DNA from: Chitinispirillaceae bacterium
GTDB lineage: Bacteria > Fibrobacterota > Chitinivibrionia > Chitinivibrionales > Chitinispirillaceae
NCBI GenBank assembly: GCA_016930275.1
Contig: JAFGHA010000078.1
Coordinates: 1 to 64,000 of the forward strand
DNA length: 64,000 bases
Direction: 5' to 3'
In this document: positions 55,117 to 63,127 of the stretch, piece by piece
Position numbering within the stretch: the stretch's first letter is position 1
How the letters are laid out: every line of letters begins with the position of its first letter
Notes under the pieces: generated by a model
Told to the model about the DNA's origin: nothing
Database searches by the model: none
The model's input: the letters and a program-made list of their open reading frames with translations, nothing else
Position numbers and translations under genes: made by a program

Positions 55117-56028
55117 ATGATTGTCGAAAGTGATATCGGAACAAAAACGACGACGGCCGCCAAGAAGGATCTGAGCGGTGCCGTTCTGGTGAGCGGCGGA
55201 GGAATCGCCGGTATTCAGGCGGCGATTGATCTGAGTGCGGCAGGTTTTCTGGTGTATCTCGTCGAGGAGAGCCCGACCATTGGTGGAAACATGGCGCGTC
55301 TTGACAAAACGTTTCCCACCGGAGACTGCGCGACCTGTATCATTTCGCCCAAGATTGTTGCCTGTATGCGTGATCTGAACATAGAAGTAATGACCATGTC
55401 GGAAGTCATCGCCCTTGACGGCGAGGCAGGTAACTTCACCGCGAAAGTGCGGACGAAACCGCGCAGTGTCAAAATGGATGCCTGCACCGGATGCGGCGAC
55501 TGCATTGAACATTGTCCGGTACGCAACCGGGTCCAGGACGTGAAGCCGTTTGCACCGGTGGTACCGGTTGCCGATGACGACAGAAAACTGCTCAATACGA
55601 TCGTGGCGAAGTATCCGAAGGAACAGGCGTCGCTCATACCCGTTCTGCAGGATATTACCGAAGCACGCGGGTATCTGCCGCGTCCGATGCTCGAGAGTTT
55701 GTCCGTCGATATCGATGTTGCGCTTGCCGATATTCTGCGGGTTGCCAGTTTCTACAACGGTTTCAGTCTGAAGCCGGTCGGACGCATTACCATCGAGGTG
55801 TGTCTGGGTACCGCCTGTTTCGTCAGGGGTTCGGGCCTGCTTTTTGAACGGCTCGAGGAAGAACTCGGCGTTGGTGACGGAGAGACCGATACCGAGGGGC
55901 GCTTTACGCTCAGGTCGGTACGGTGTATCGGCTGTTGTGCACTCGCTCCGGCGATGCGCATTAATGGTGTAACCTTCGGAAAAGTGAAACTTGATAAAGT
56001 AATAGATATACTGAAACGGTTCGAATGA
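55117..56028 (+). CDS. HdrA N-terminal half fused to NuoE-like [2Fe-2S] domain
   Basis: 303 residues; GAGGAA before ATG. Residues 20-150 equal the start of HdrA: FAD Rossmann motif VSGGGIAGIQAAIDL, the cluster loop LDKTFPTGDCATCIISPK, and a ferredoxin motif CTGCGDCIEHCPV. There HdrA homology stops. From about 165 a thioredoxin-like NuoE/HndA domain follows (QDITEARGYLPRPMLE, CLGTACFVRGSG, CIGCCALAP) with the four [2Fe-2S] Cys. The missing HdrA half is found inside the NuoG-like protein at 58115. Thus it should join the NADH module to HdrA. Overlaps nuoF by 4 bases. Confidence 0.9.
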   Translation: MIVESDIGTKTTTAAKKDLSGAVLVSGGGIAGIQAAIDLSAAGFLVYLVEESPTIGGNMARLDKTFPTGDCATCIISPKIVACMRDLNIEVMTMSEVIALDGEAGNFTAKVRTKPRSVKMDACTGCGDCIEHCPVRNRVQDVKPFAPVVPVADDDRKLLNTIVAKYPKEQASLIPVLQDITEARGYLPRPMLESLSVDIDVALADILRVASFYNGFSLKPVGRITIEVCLGTACFVRGSGLLFERLEEELGVGDGETDTEGRFTLRSVRCIGCCALAPAMRINGVTFGKVKLDKVIDILKRFE

Positions 56029-57929
56029 CTATAACAACTGAAAAAGATCTCGACAGAGTTGCCGTGGCCGGTGAATCGACCCTGTACCCGAAAACGATGA
56101 AAATCATGATCGGTTCGGCGAGCTGCGGTATCGGAGCGGGCGCGCGCACGGTTGAAGAGGCGGCGATAAAAACGGTGAAGGAGCTGGGAATCGATGCGGT
56201 TGTCACCCGTACCGGGTGCGTGGGATGGTGCCAGCGTGAACCGCTTGTCGACATACTGGTTCCCGGTGCTCCGCGACTGTGCTACGAACTGATGACACCT
56301 GCGAAAATGGAAAAAGTACTCACCGAGTACGCCGAAAAGGGAGTGTTGCCGACAGACGGAGTGCTTTACCGCTACGAAAAAGAGGAAAATGTACTGCAGG
56401 ATACGGCATTTGTTTATCCGCAACCGAACGGGTATGCGCAGCTGCCGGAACGTTCGACACTCGATTTTTTCAGCAGACAGAAACGGGTGATCCTGCGTAA
56501 CTGCGGCTCCATCGATGCGATGAATATTGCCGAGGCGATTGCCCGCGGGGCGTATCGCGGTGCTTTCCGTGCGCTGACGACCATGAAACCGTCCGAGGTG
56601 TTCGAGGTCGTGCTTGCTTCGGGATTGCGCGGCCGCGGCGGAGCGGGATTTCCGACCGCCCGGAAATGGGAAACGGCGATGCGGCAGGAATCCGATGTCA
56701 AGTATATCATCTGCAATGCCGACGAGGGTGATCCGGGCGCGTTCATGGACCGCAGCGTTCTCGAAGGCGATCCGCATGCCCTGGTCGAGGGGTTGCTCAT
56801 CGGGGCTTACGCTATCGGGGCGTCCAGGGCGTTCATTTACGTGCGGAGTGAATATCCGCTTGCGGTTGAAACGCTGCAGCAGGCCCTCAAAGAGGCTGCC
56901 GAACACGGTATTACGGGAGATAATATTTTCGGAAGCGGTTTCTCTCTCGCAATAGAGATCCGCAAAGGAGCGGGAGCGTTCGTCTGTGGTGAGGAGACCG
57001 CTCTTCTGGCTTCGATTGAGGGACGTGCCGGAGAACCCCGCCCGCGTCCGCCATTCCCGGCGGTCAAGGGGTTGTGGGGGAAACCGACGGTCATCAACAA
57101 TGTGAAAACGCTTTCGAGTATCGGCCCCATCCTCAGCCGGGGCGCCGAGTGGTATGCCTCCCGGGGGGCCGAGAACAATCGCGGAACGACGGTTTTCGCG
57201 ATTGTCGGTGCGGTGAAAAATACCGGGCTCGTGGAAGTACCGCTCGGGATATCCCTCAGGGAGATGGTGGAGGTAATCGGCGGAGGTTCACAGAGCAGCC
57301 GGCCGATCAAAGCGGTCCAGACGGGCGGTCCTTCGGGCGGTTGCATTCCCGAATCGCTGTTCGATCTGCCGATTGACTACGAGAAACTGGCGGGAGCCGG
57401 GGCGATGATGGGATCGGGAGGTATGATCGCCATTGATACGGCTACCTGTATCGTCGATCTCGCCCGGTTTTTTCTTACATTTACCACCGAAGAATCGTGC
57501 GGGAAATGCACTCCCTGTCGTGAAGGAACAAAGCAGATGCTGCATCTGCTCGAAAAGATTTGTGAAGGTAAAGGAACCGAAACCGATCTGGCAATCCTCG
57601 AGGACCTCGCGGCGACCATTAAATCCGCATCGTTGTGCGGACTGGGGCAGACCGCACCGAATCCGGTGCTCACGGCGCTGCGGCATTTCAGGAGTGAATT
57701 TGAGGCGCATGTCGTGGATAAGAAATGTCCCGCGGGGGTGTGCCGCAATCTGATAACGGTAGCAATAGATGCGCAGCGCTGCAGCGGATGCGGGCAGTGC
57801 GTAAAAGTCTGTGCGGTCAACGCGATCAGCGGTGAACGTAAAAAGGCGCACATGATTGATGCGGGCGTATGTACCCGCTGCGGTGCATGCAGGAATATCT
57901 GTACATTCGAGGCGGTAATAAGTAACTGA
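56025..57929 (+). CDS. NuoF-type NADH-binding flavoprotein (HydB/HndC-like)
   Basis: 634 residues. N-terminal thioredoxin-like [2Fe-2S] domain (about 25-115; SASCGIGAGA, TGCVGWCQREP). The NADH/FMN domain (about 155-560) has RGRGGAGFPTARKWE, CNADEGDPGAFMDRS, GAGAFVCGEETALLASIEG, KPTVINNVKTL and the [4Fe-4S] set ESCGKCTPCREG. Two ferredoxin clusters close the chain (CSGCGQCVKVCA, CTRCGACRNIC). Same architecture as subunits of electron-bifurcating hydrogenases and NfnB-type enzymes; takes electrons from or gives them to NAD. Overlaps the HdrA-N/NuoE gene, so they are translated together. Confidence 0.95.
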   Translation: MTITTEKDLDRVAVAGESTLYPKTMKIMIGSASCGIGAGARTVEEAAIKTVKELGIDAVVTRTGCVGWCQREPLVDILVPGAPRLCYELMTPAKMEKVLTEYAEKGVLPTDGVLYRYEKEENVLQDTAFVYPQPNGYAQLPERSTLDFFSRQKRVILRNCGSIDAMNIAEAIARGAYRGAFRALTTMKPSEVFEVVLASGLRGRGGAGFPTARKWETAMRQESDVKYIICNADEGDPGAFMDRSVLEGDPHALVEGLLIGAYAIGASRAFIYVRSEYPLAVETLQQALKEAAEHGITGDNIFGSGFSLAIEIRKGAGAFVCGEETALLASIEGRAGEPRPRPPFPAVKGLWGKPTVINNVKTLSSIGPILSRGAEWYASRGAENNRGTTVFAIVGAVKNTGLVEVPLGISLREMVEVIGGGSQSSRPIKAVQTGGPSGGCIPESLFDLPIDYEKLAGAGAMMGSGGMIAIDTATCIVDLARFFLTFTTEESCGKCTPCREGTKQMLHLLEKICEGKGTETDLAILEDLAATIKSASLCGLGQTAPNPVLTALRHFRSEFEAHVVDKKCPAGVCRNLITVAIDAQRCSGCGQCVKVCAVNAISGERKKAHMIDAGVCTRCGACRNICTFEAVISN

Positions 57930-57966
57930 ATAAAATCTGTTAAGAATAAGTTTTTGATGGAAAATG

Positions 57967-58045
57967 GTCACTCCCGAGAAGGCGGGAATCCACAGGTTTG
58001 GATGTTCAAACGAGGGGGATACCCGATATTGAACTCGGGTATGAC
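57967..58045. repeat. Small REP/MITE-like inverted repeat inside the operon
   Basis: GTCACTCCCGAG at 57967-57978 and CTCGGGTATGAC at 58034-58045 are inverted copies with one mismatch; the inside contains GGCGGGAATCCA and further stems. Widespread small repeats in other genomes begin with GTCATTCCCG, so this may be one of that general kind. It sits in the only large gap (185 bases) of the operon, between the NuoF and NuoG-HdrA genes. Confidence 0.5.
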
Positions 58046-58114
58046 AGGAAGTGATTTATATCCAACAGGAACTAATGGGCGGATAAACGAAACGGGTTTG
58101 AAGAAACGGATCTG

Positions 58115-61100
58115 ATGAATAACGAATCGACAGCACCGGTTTTTGTGAAGGTAACGATCGACGGCCGTACTGCGGAGGTGGCGGCGGGCACCATGCTGCT
58201 TGATGCCGCCCGGGGTATGGGTATCGCTATTCCGACATTGTGCGCCTATCGTGGCCTGTCTCCGTATGGCGCCTGTCGTGTCTGTATCGTTGAGATCGAT
58301 ACACCGCGTGGTCGTAAACAGGTCGCATCCTGTTCCCATCCGGTCGATGACGGTCTGGTGGCGTATACCGATACACCGCAGGTGCTCAAAAGCAGAAAGA
58401 TAATCCTCGAACTGCTGCTGGCTCAGGCGCCTGATTCGGAACAACTTGCCGCCTTTGCACGGGAACAGGGGGTTGTCACCACAACGTATCGGAAAGCGAG
58501 CGATAATTCCTGTATCCTCTGCGGGCTCTGCGTCAGAACCTGCAGTGACGTTATGGGAAGGCATGCCATCAGCATGTTCGGGCGCGGACACGAGCGCAAG
58601 GTGCAACCGGCGTTCGGGGAACAGAGTGACCAGTGTCAATTGTGCGGCGGCTGTGATTACGTCTGTCCGACCGGAGCCATTGAACTGACAAAAATAGGGA
58701 CACGGGAGGCACGGCCTCATCTGACTGCCTATGCCCAGTATCTGCAGAAACGGCCGAATATCGACATGGCTCACCCGCAGGCGGTTCCCCGAGTACCGGT
58801 CATCGACCGTGAAAACTGTGTACATTTCAAAACGGGTGAATGCGGCATTTGTGAAAAAGTCTGTCAGGCGAAGGCGATCGATTACGACCAGCAGGAAACA
58901 ACGGTTGACATCGATGTGGGTGCGGTACTGCTCACGCCGGGTTTCAGTGCCTTTGATCCGATTGAACGTATCGAATACGGCAGCGCCTTCAGCAGGAATG
59001 TACTCACGAATCTCCAGTTCGAACGTCTGCTCTCTGCGGCGGGACCGACCGGTGGACACATACGGCGCCCGTCGGACAGCACGACGCCGAAACATATCGC
59101 ATTCATCCAGTGTGTAGGTTCACGGGACGGCAAATGCGGTAATGAATACTGCTCGTCGGTGTGCTGCATGGCCGCGACCAAGGAGGCGATACTCGCCCGT
59201 CAGCATGAACCCGATACGGAAGTGACGATTTATTATATGGATATGCGGGCATACGGCAAGGATTTTGACCGGTATGTCAAGCGGGCACAGGAGGAAGGTG
59301 TCAACTACATCCGTTGCCGTCCCTCATCGGTTGACGAAATCATGACAACCGGCAACCTCACCATTTCTTATATGAACGAGGATAACCGCTGTATTTACCG
59401 GGAACACGATATGGTCGTTCTGTCACTCGGACTTGAGCCGAGTGCGAGTCTTTCACGGCAGGTGGAACAGTTCAACATCATGCTCAACGAATGGGGGTTC
59501 GTGAAGAGCCGCGAACTGCATCCGCTCGAGACATCGCGTCCCGGCGTGTTTGCGGCAGGCGTCCTGCAGGAACCGAAGGATATTCCCGATACCGTCATGC
59601 AGGCGAGTGCAGCAGCGGCGATGGCGATGACTCTGCTTGCTCCGGCACGCGGTACGAAAGTGCGGACAAAGACCTATCCGCCGCAGCGTGATATCACCGA
59701 TGAACCGCCGCGTATCGGCGTATTCGTCTGTCACTGCGGCAGCAACATCGCCTCGGTAGTCGATGTCGCCTCGGTGGTCGAGCGAACAAGAAATCACCCC
59801 TATGTGGTATATGCCGATCATAATGTCTATACCTGTGCGGATGACACGCAGGACCAGATCAAGGACCTGATCAAGGAGCACCGGCTCAACCGTGTCATCG
59901 TGGCGTCATGCACACCCCGTACTCATGAGGCGATCTTTCGTGATACGTTGCGGGATGCGGGGCTCAATCCTTACCTGCTTGAAATGGCCAATATCCGTGA
60001 CCAGTGTTCGTGGGTACATTCATCACAGGCGGATGCGGCAACCGACAAGGCCGCGGATCTGGTGCGCATGGCCATCGGCCGCACCGCAGGGCTCCGGCCG
60101 CTCAAGGATGAAACCATACCGGTCAAGAACAGCGCGCTGATCATCGGCGGCGGTATCGCCGGTATAACCGCCGCGCTGTCGATAGCCGATCAGGGATTCC
60201 GCGTATATCTTGTCGAAAAGGAAAACATGCTCGGCGGAACCGCCCGCGACATCCATCAGACGCTGGACAGGAGTAACGTGCAGGCGCATCTGACGAGAGC
60301 CATCGAGCAGGTTGTCAAGCATCCGAAGATAACGACCTGTCTGACTTCCCGGGTTACCAAAGTTGACGGGCATGTCGGTGATTTCACCTCGACGATAACG
60401 ACTGAGGACGGGACGGTCGAAGTGGAACACGGTATTGTCGTTCTGGCGACGGGAGCGGTCGAACAGAAACCGCGTTCCTATGGTTACGGACAGCATGCCG
60501 GCGTCGTGACGCAGCTTGAACTTTCCGGAAAACTGGGGCGTGGTGAGCTGGAACTTTCCGACGGCGCAAGTGTCGTCATGATACAGTGTGTCGAACAGCG
60601 CAATGACGAACATCAGTACTGCAGCCGCGTGTGCTGCACCACGGCGGTCAAGAATGCGCTTCTGGTGAAGGAGCGTTTCCCGAAAGCAAGAATCTACGTG
60701 CTGTATCGTGAAATGAGAACCTTCGGATTCCGGGAGGCGGCATACGCCGAAGCCCGTGAAAAGGGAATCGTTTTCATCCGTTATAACGAGGACCGGTTGC
60801 CGGAAGTAAATGTCGGTGAAACACTGACCGTACGTACCGTGGATCCGGTTCTCGGTCGTGAACTGATCGTTAAGCCGGAACTCCTGGTTCTTGCCGCGCC
60901 GATTGTCGGGCGTCCCGACCGTGAAGTCGTTTCCGAACTGCTTCGTGTTCCGATCAATGCCGACGGTTTTTTCCTGGAGGCGCACGTCAAACTGCGTCCG
61001 GTCGATTTCGCCAGTGAAGGACTGTTTCTGTGCGGTACGGCGCATGCACCGAAATTCGTCGGTGAGACGATATCGCAGGCGAATGCGGTTGCCGCCCGGG

Positions 61101-61465
61101 CGGCATCGATTCTTTCGCGTAAAGAAATGCCGGTGAGCGCACAGGTCGCCTGGGTTGATCCCCAGAAGTGCATTGCCTGCATGACCTGTGTGCATGTCTG
61201 CCCGTACATGGCACCGCAGATCGGTAAGGACAACAAGGCGGAAGTCCAGTCTGCCGTCTGCATGGGATGCGGAAGCTGTACCGCGGCATGTCCGGCAAAG
61301 GCCATATCGCTGCATCACTACCTTGATATGCAGATTTTCGCGGCGATCGACAACCTGCTGGGAAAAGAGAGTGCAGACCGACCGGAGAAACCCTATTTTC
61401 TCGAACAGGTGGGTATTGCCAGACCGCCGCTGAAGATCAAAGAAAAAACCGTTCAACCGGGATAA
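58115..61465 (+). CDS. NuoG N-terminal domain fused to HdrA C-terminal half and a second HdrA
   Basis: 1116 residues. 1-90: [2Fe-2S] ferredoxin (Cys in LCAYRGLSPYGACRVC and ASCSH). 125-215: two [4Fe-4S] groups (CILCGLCVRTC, CQLCGGCDYVC). From about 219: HPQAVPRVPVIDRENC, then CGICEKVC, FIQCVGSRDGKCGNEYCSSVCC, FAAGVLQEPKD, i.e. HdrA from its middle to the end, without its FAD start. From about 531 a second HdrA: RIGVFVCHCGSNIASVVD, GGGIAGITAALSIADQG near 676, VMIQCVEQRNDEHQYCSRVCC, and two C-terminal ferredoxins (CIACMTCVHVCPY, CMGCGSCTAACPA). It lacks the LDKTFPT Cys loop. Probable core of the bifurcating complex. Confidence 0.92.
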   Translation: MNNESTAPVFVKVTIDGRTAEVAAGTMLLDAARGMGIAIPTLCAYRGLSPYGACRVCIVEIDTPRGRKQVASCSHPVDDGLVAYTDTPQVLKSRKIILELLLAQAPDSEQLAAFAREQGVVTTTYRKASDNSCILCGLCVRTCSDVMGRHAISMFGRGHERKVQPAFGEQSDQCQLCGGCDYVCPTGAIELTKIGTREARPHLTAYAQYLQKRPNIDMAHPQAVPRVPVIDRENCVHFKTGECGICEKVCQAKAIDYDQQETTVDIDVGAVLLTPGFSAFDPIERIEYGSAFSRNVLTNLQFERLLSAAGPTGGHIRRPSDSTTPKHIAFIQCVGSRDGKCGNEYCSSVCCMAATKEAILARQHEPDTEVTIYYMDMRAYGKDFDRYVKRAQEEGVNYIRCRPSSVDEIMTTGNLTISYMNEDNRCIYREHDMVVLSLGLEPSASLSRQVEQFNIMLNEWGFVKSRELHPLETSRPGVFAAGVLQEPKDIPDTVMQASAAAAMAMTLLAPARGTKVRTKTYPPQRDITDEPPRIGVFVCHCGSNIASVVDVASVVERTRNHPYVVYADHNVYTCADDTQDQIKDLIKEHRLNRVIVASCTPRTHEAIFRDTLRDAGLNPYLLEMANIRDQCSWVHSSQADAATDKAADLVRMAIGRTAGLRPLKDETIPVKNSALIIGGGIAGITAALSIADQGFRVYLVEKENMLGGTARDIHQTLDRSNVQAHLTRAIEQVVKHPKITTCLTSRVTKVDGHVGDFTSTITTEDGTVEVEHGIVVLATGAVEQKPRSYGYGQHAGVVTQLELSGKLGRGELELSDGASVVMIQCVEQRNDEHQYCSRVCCTTAVKNALLVKERFPKARIYVLYREMRTFGFREAAYAEAREKGIVFIRYNEDRLPEVNVGETLTVRTVDPVLGRELIVKPELLVLAAPIVGRPDREVVSELLRVPINADGFFLEAHVKLRPVDFASEGLFLCGTAHAPKFVGETISQANAVAARAASILSRKEMPVSAQVAWVDPQKCIACMTCVHVCPYMAPQIGKDNKAEVQSAVCMGCGSCTAACPAKAISLHHYLDMQIFAAIDNLLGKESADRPEKPYFLEQVGIARPPLKIKEKTVQPG

Positions 61466-61475
61466 ATGCGACATT

Positions 61476-61958
61476 ATGGATAACAAACCTGTAATTCTTG
61501 CTTTCTGCTGCCACTACTGCGCGTATGCCGCCGCTGACATGGCCGGTTCGATGCGCCTGCAGTATCCGGCGAACATCCGGGTATTGCGGTTTCCCTGTAC
61601 CGGGAAAATCGAGGAGAACCATATCCTCGCGGCTTTCGAAAAGGGAGTCGACGGCGTTATGGTTGCCGGTTGCCTCGAAGGGGGTTGCCATTTTCTCGAG
61701 GGAAATCTACGGGCGCGCAAACGTGTGGAGCGTGTCAAGCAGTTGCTCGATGAGATCGGTGTTGGTGGTGAACGTCTCGATATGTTCAACCTCTCCTCTG
61801 CCGAAGGTCCCCGCTTTGCGGAGATCGCACGGGTGATGTATGAACGGATTGAACCGCTTGGCCCGAGTCCGCTGCGGACCGGTGCCGCGGAATTGAATGC
61901 GGGTATTGCTCAGATGGCTCAAGAGGCTGAAATGGCGATTCAAGGAGGTCAGAAATGA
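61476..61958 (+). CDS. mvhD: MvhD-type electron-transfer subunit
   Basis: 160 residues. Full set of MvhD features: CCHYCAYAAADMAGSMRLQYP, FPCTGKIEENHILAAFEKG, VAGCLEGGCHFLEGN and RARKRVERVKQLLDEIG. Carries a [2Fe-2S] cluster and brings electrons to HdrA; in methanogens from hydrogenase, here perhaps from the NADH module or MetVF. 10 bases after the NuoG-HdrA gene, overlaps metV by 4 bases. Confidence 0.93.
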   Translation: MDNKPVILAFCCHYCAYAAADMAGSMRLQYPANIRVLRFPCTGKIEENHILAAFEKGVDGVMVAGCLEGGCHFLEGNLRARKRVERVKQLLDEIGVGGERLDMFNLSSAEGPRFAEIARVMYERIEPLGPSPLRTGAAELNAGIAQMAQEAEMAIQGGQK

Positions 61959-62647
61959 TTGTTGCCGATCGGAAGAAAATTCCGGAGATCAGGGATATGA
62001 TTCAGGACTATGACCGCATTTTACTGGTTGGGTGCGGTACCTGCGTGACCGTTTGTCTTGCCGGAGGCGAGCGTGAGGTGGGAATCATCGGCGCTGCGTT
62101 GCGTATGGCACTGAAACTTTCCGGACGGCAGGGAGTGACCGTCGATGAATTTACCATAGAACGTCAGTGTGAAGATGCTTTCATTGATATGCTCGCGGAG
62201 CGGGCGGAACACTACGATGCGATCATCTCGCTGGGTTGCGGTGCCGGTGTACAGACACTGGCTGAACGGTTTCCGGGGAAACCCGTTTTTCCGGGACTCA
62301 ATACTCAGTTTATCGGCATTTTAGAATCGCAGGGCGTGTGGACCGAGAAATGTGCGGCATGCGGGAACTGCAGAATAGGCGAATATTTCGGCATCTGTCC
62401 GATTACCCGCTGTGCGAAACGCCAGTTGAACGGACCATGCGGCGGTTCACGCGGGGGAAAATGCGAAGTGAGTGATACGGTCGACTGTGCCTGGCAGCTG
62501 ATTTACGATCGTGCCAAAGCCCTCAATAAAGTTGAGATACTCGAACGGGTTGCTCTTCCTCATGACTGGTCGACCTCCAATGACGGCAGTGTCCGTAAAG
62601 TCATTCGTGAAGATCAGTGTATCGCCGGAATGGGCCCCAAGGCCTGA
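61955..62647 (+). CDS. metV: MetV, zinc/Fe-S partner of MetF
   Basis: 230 residues. Cys motif VGCGTCVTVCLAGGE at the N-terminus, SLGCGAGVQTLAERFPGKPV in the middle, and a Cys-rich end (CAACGNCRIGEYFGICPITRCAK, read in parts, then GPCGG). This is the MetV/methylene-THF-reductase C-terminal-domain family, which in acetogens forms a complex with MetF and passes electrons from Hdr-MvhD to it. MetF is at 48574 in the same operon. ATG overlaps mvhD. Confidence 0.9.
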   Translation: MIVADRKKIPEIRDMIQDYDRILLVGCGTCVTVCLAGGEREVGIIGAALRMALKLSGRQGVTVDEFTIERQCEDAFIDMLAERAEHYDAIISLGCGAGVQTLAERFPGKPVFPGLNTQFIGILESQGVWTEKCAACGNCRIGEYFGICPITRCAKRQLNGPCGGSRGGKCEVSDTVDCAWQLIYDRAKALNKVEILERVALPHDWSTSNDGSVRKVIREDQCIAGMGPKA

Positions 62648-62678
62648 TGATCCTGTTGGACAAAGACGAAAGGTAGTT

Positions 62679-63098
62679 ATGAGTGCAGAAAATGTCGAAG
62701 TGATTGTTGCGGAAAAGCTGGATCCGGGGTTCTGCGATGAGATCGCGTCAATGCCGGGTGGCGGCAATATCCGGAAGTGTTTCGCCTGCGGTACCTGTGC
62801 CGCCGGCTGTCCGGTGACCAGCATCGACGATGAGTACAACTGTCGTACCATCATCCGTCAGATACAGTACGGCATGCGCGAAGAAGTACTCAAGTCGCCG
62901 GTAATATGGCTCTGCGTCATGTGTTACCGCTGCTACGCCCGCTGTCCGCAGCAGGTGAATTTCACCGATATCATGCGTGCGCTCCGTCATCTGGCGGTGA
63001 AAGAGGGGTACGCTCCGGTTGAAATGCTCAACAAAGAGGATGAGTTTGACAAAAAAGCGCACCAGCTTCGTCGGGAAATGGTTAAAAAAGCTCAATAG
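62679..63098 (+). CDS. hdrC: HdrC-like ferredoxin subunit
   Basis: 139 residues from ATG 62679 (AAAGG upstream). Two [4Fe-4S] motifs: CFACGTCAAGCP near 34-45 and CVMCYRCYARCP near 79-90, with the HdrC-like sequence NFTDIMRALRHLAVKEGY after them. HdrC links HdrA to HdrB. No HdrB (CCG-type) gene is in the window; it may follow beyond the end, or HdrC may hand electrons to MetV or glutamate synthase instead. Confidence 0.92.
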   Translation: MSAENVEVIVAEKLDPGFCDEIASMPGGGNIRKCFACGTCAAGCPVTSIDDEYNCRTIIRQIQYGMREEVLKSPVIWLCVMCYRCYARCPQQVNFTDIMRALRHLAVKEGYAPVEMLNKEDEFDKKAHQLRREMVKKAQ

Positions 63099-63127
63099 TA
63101 TGAACAGACAGGGAAGAAACGGCCAAT

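Noticed and set aside
57968-59095. 375-codon antisense frame opposite the start of the NuoG-HdrA gene
   Set aside because: Composition of a shadow frame, no domain, no start signal.
60023-61486. 487-codon antisense open frame opposite the NuoG-HdrA gene
   Set aside because: Same reason; no ribosome site or recognisable domain, and the plus-strand protein is certain.
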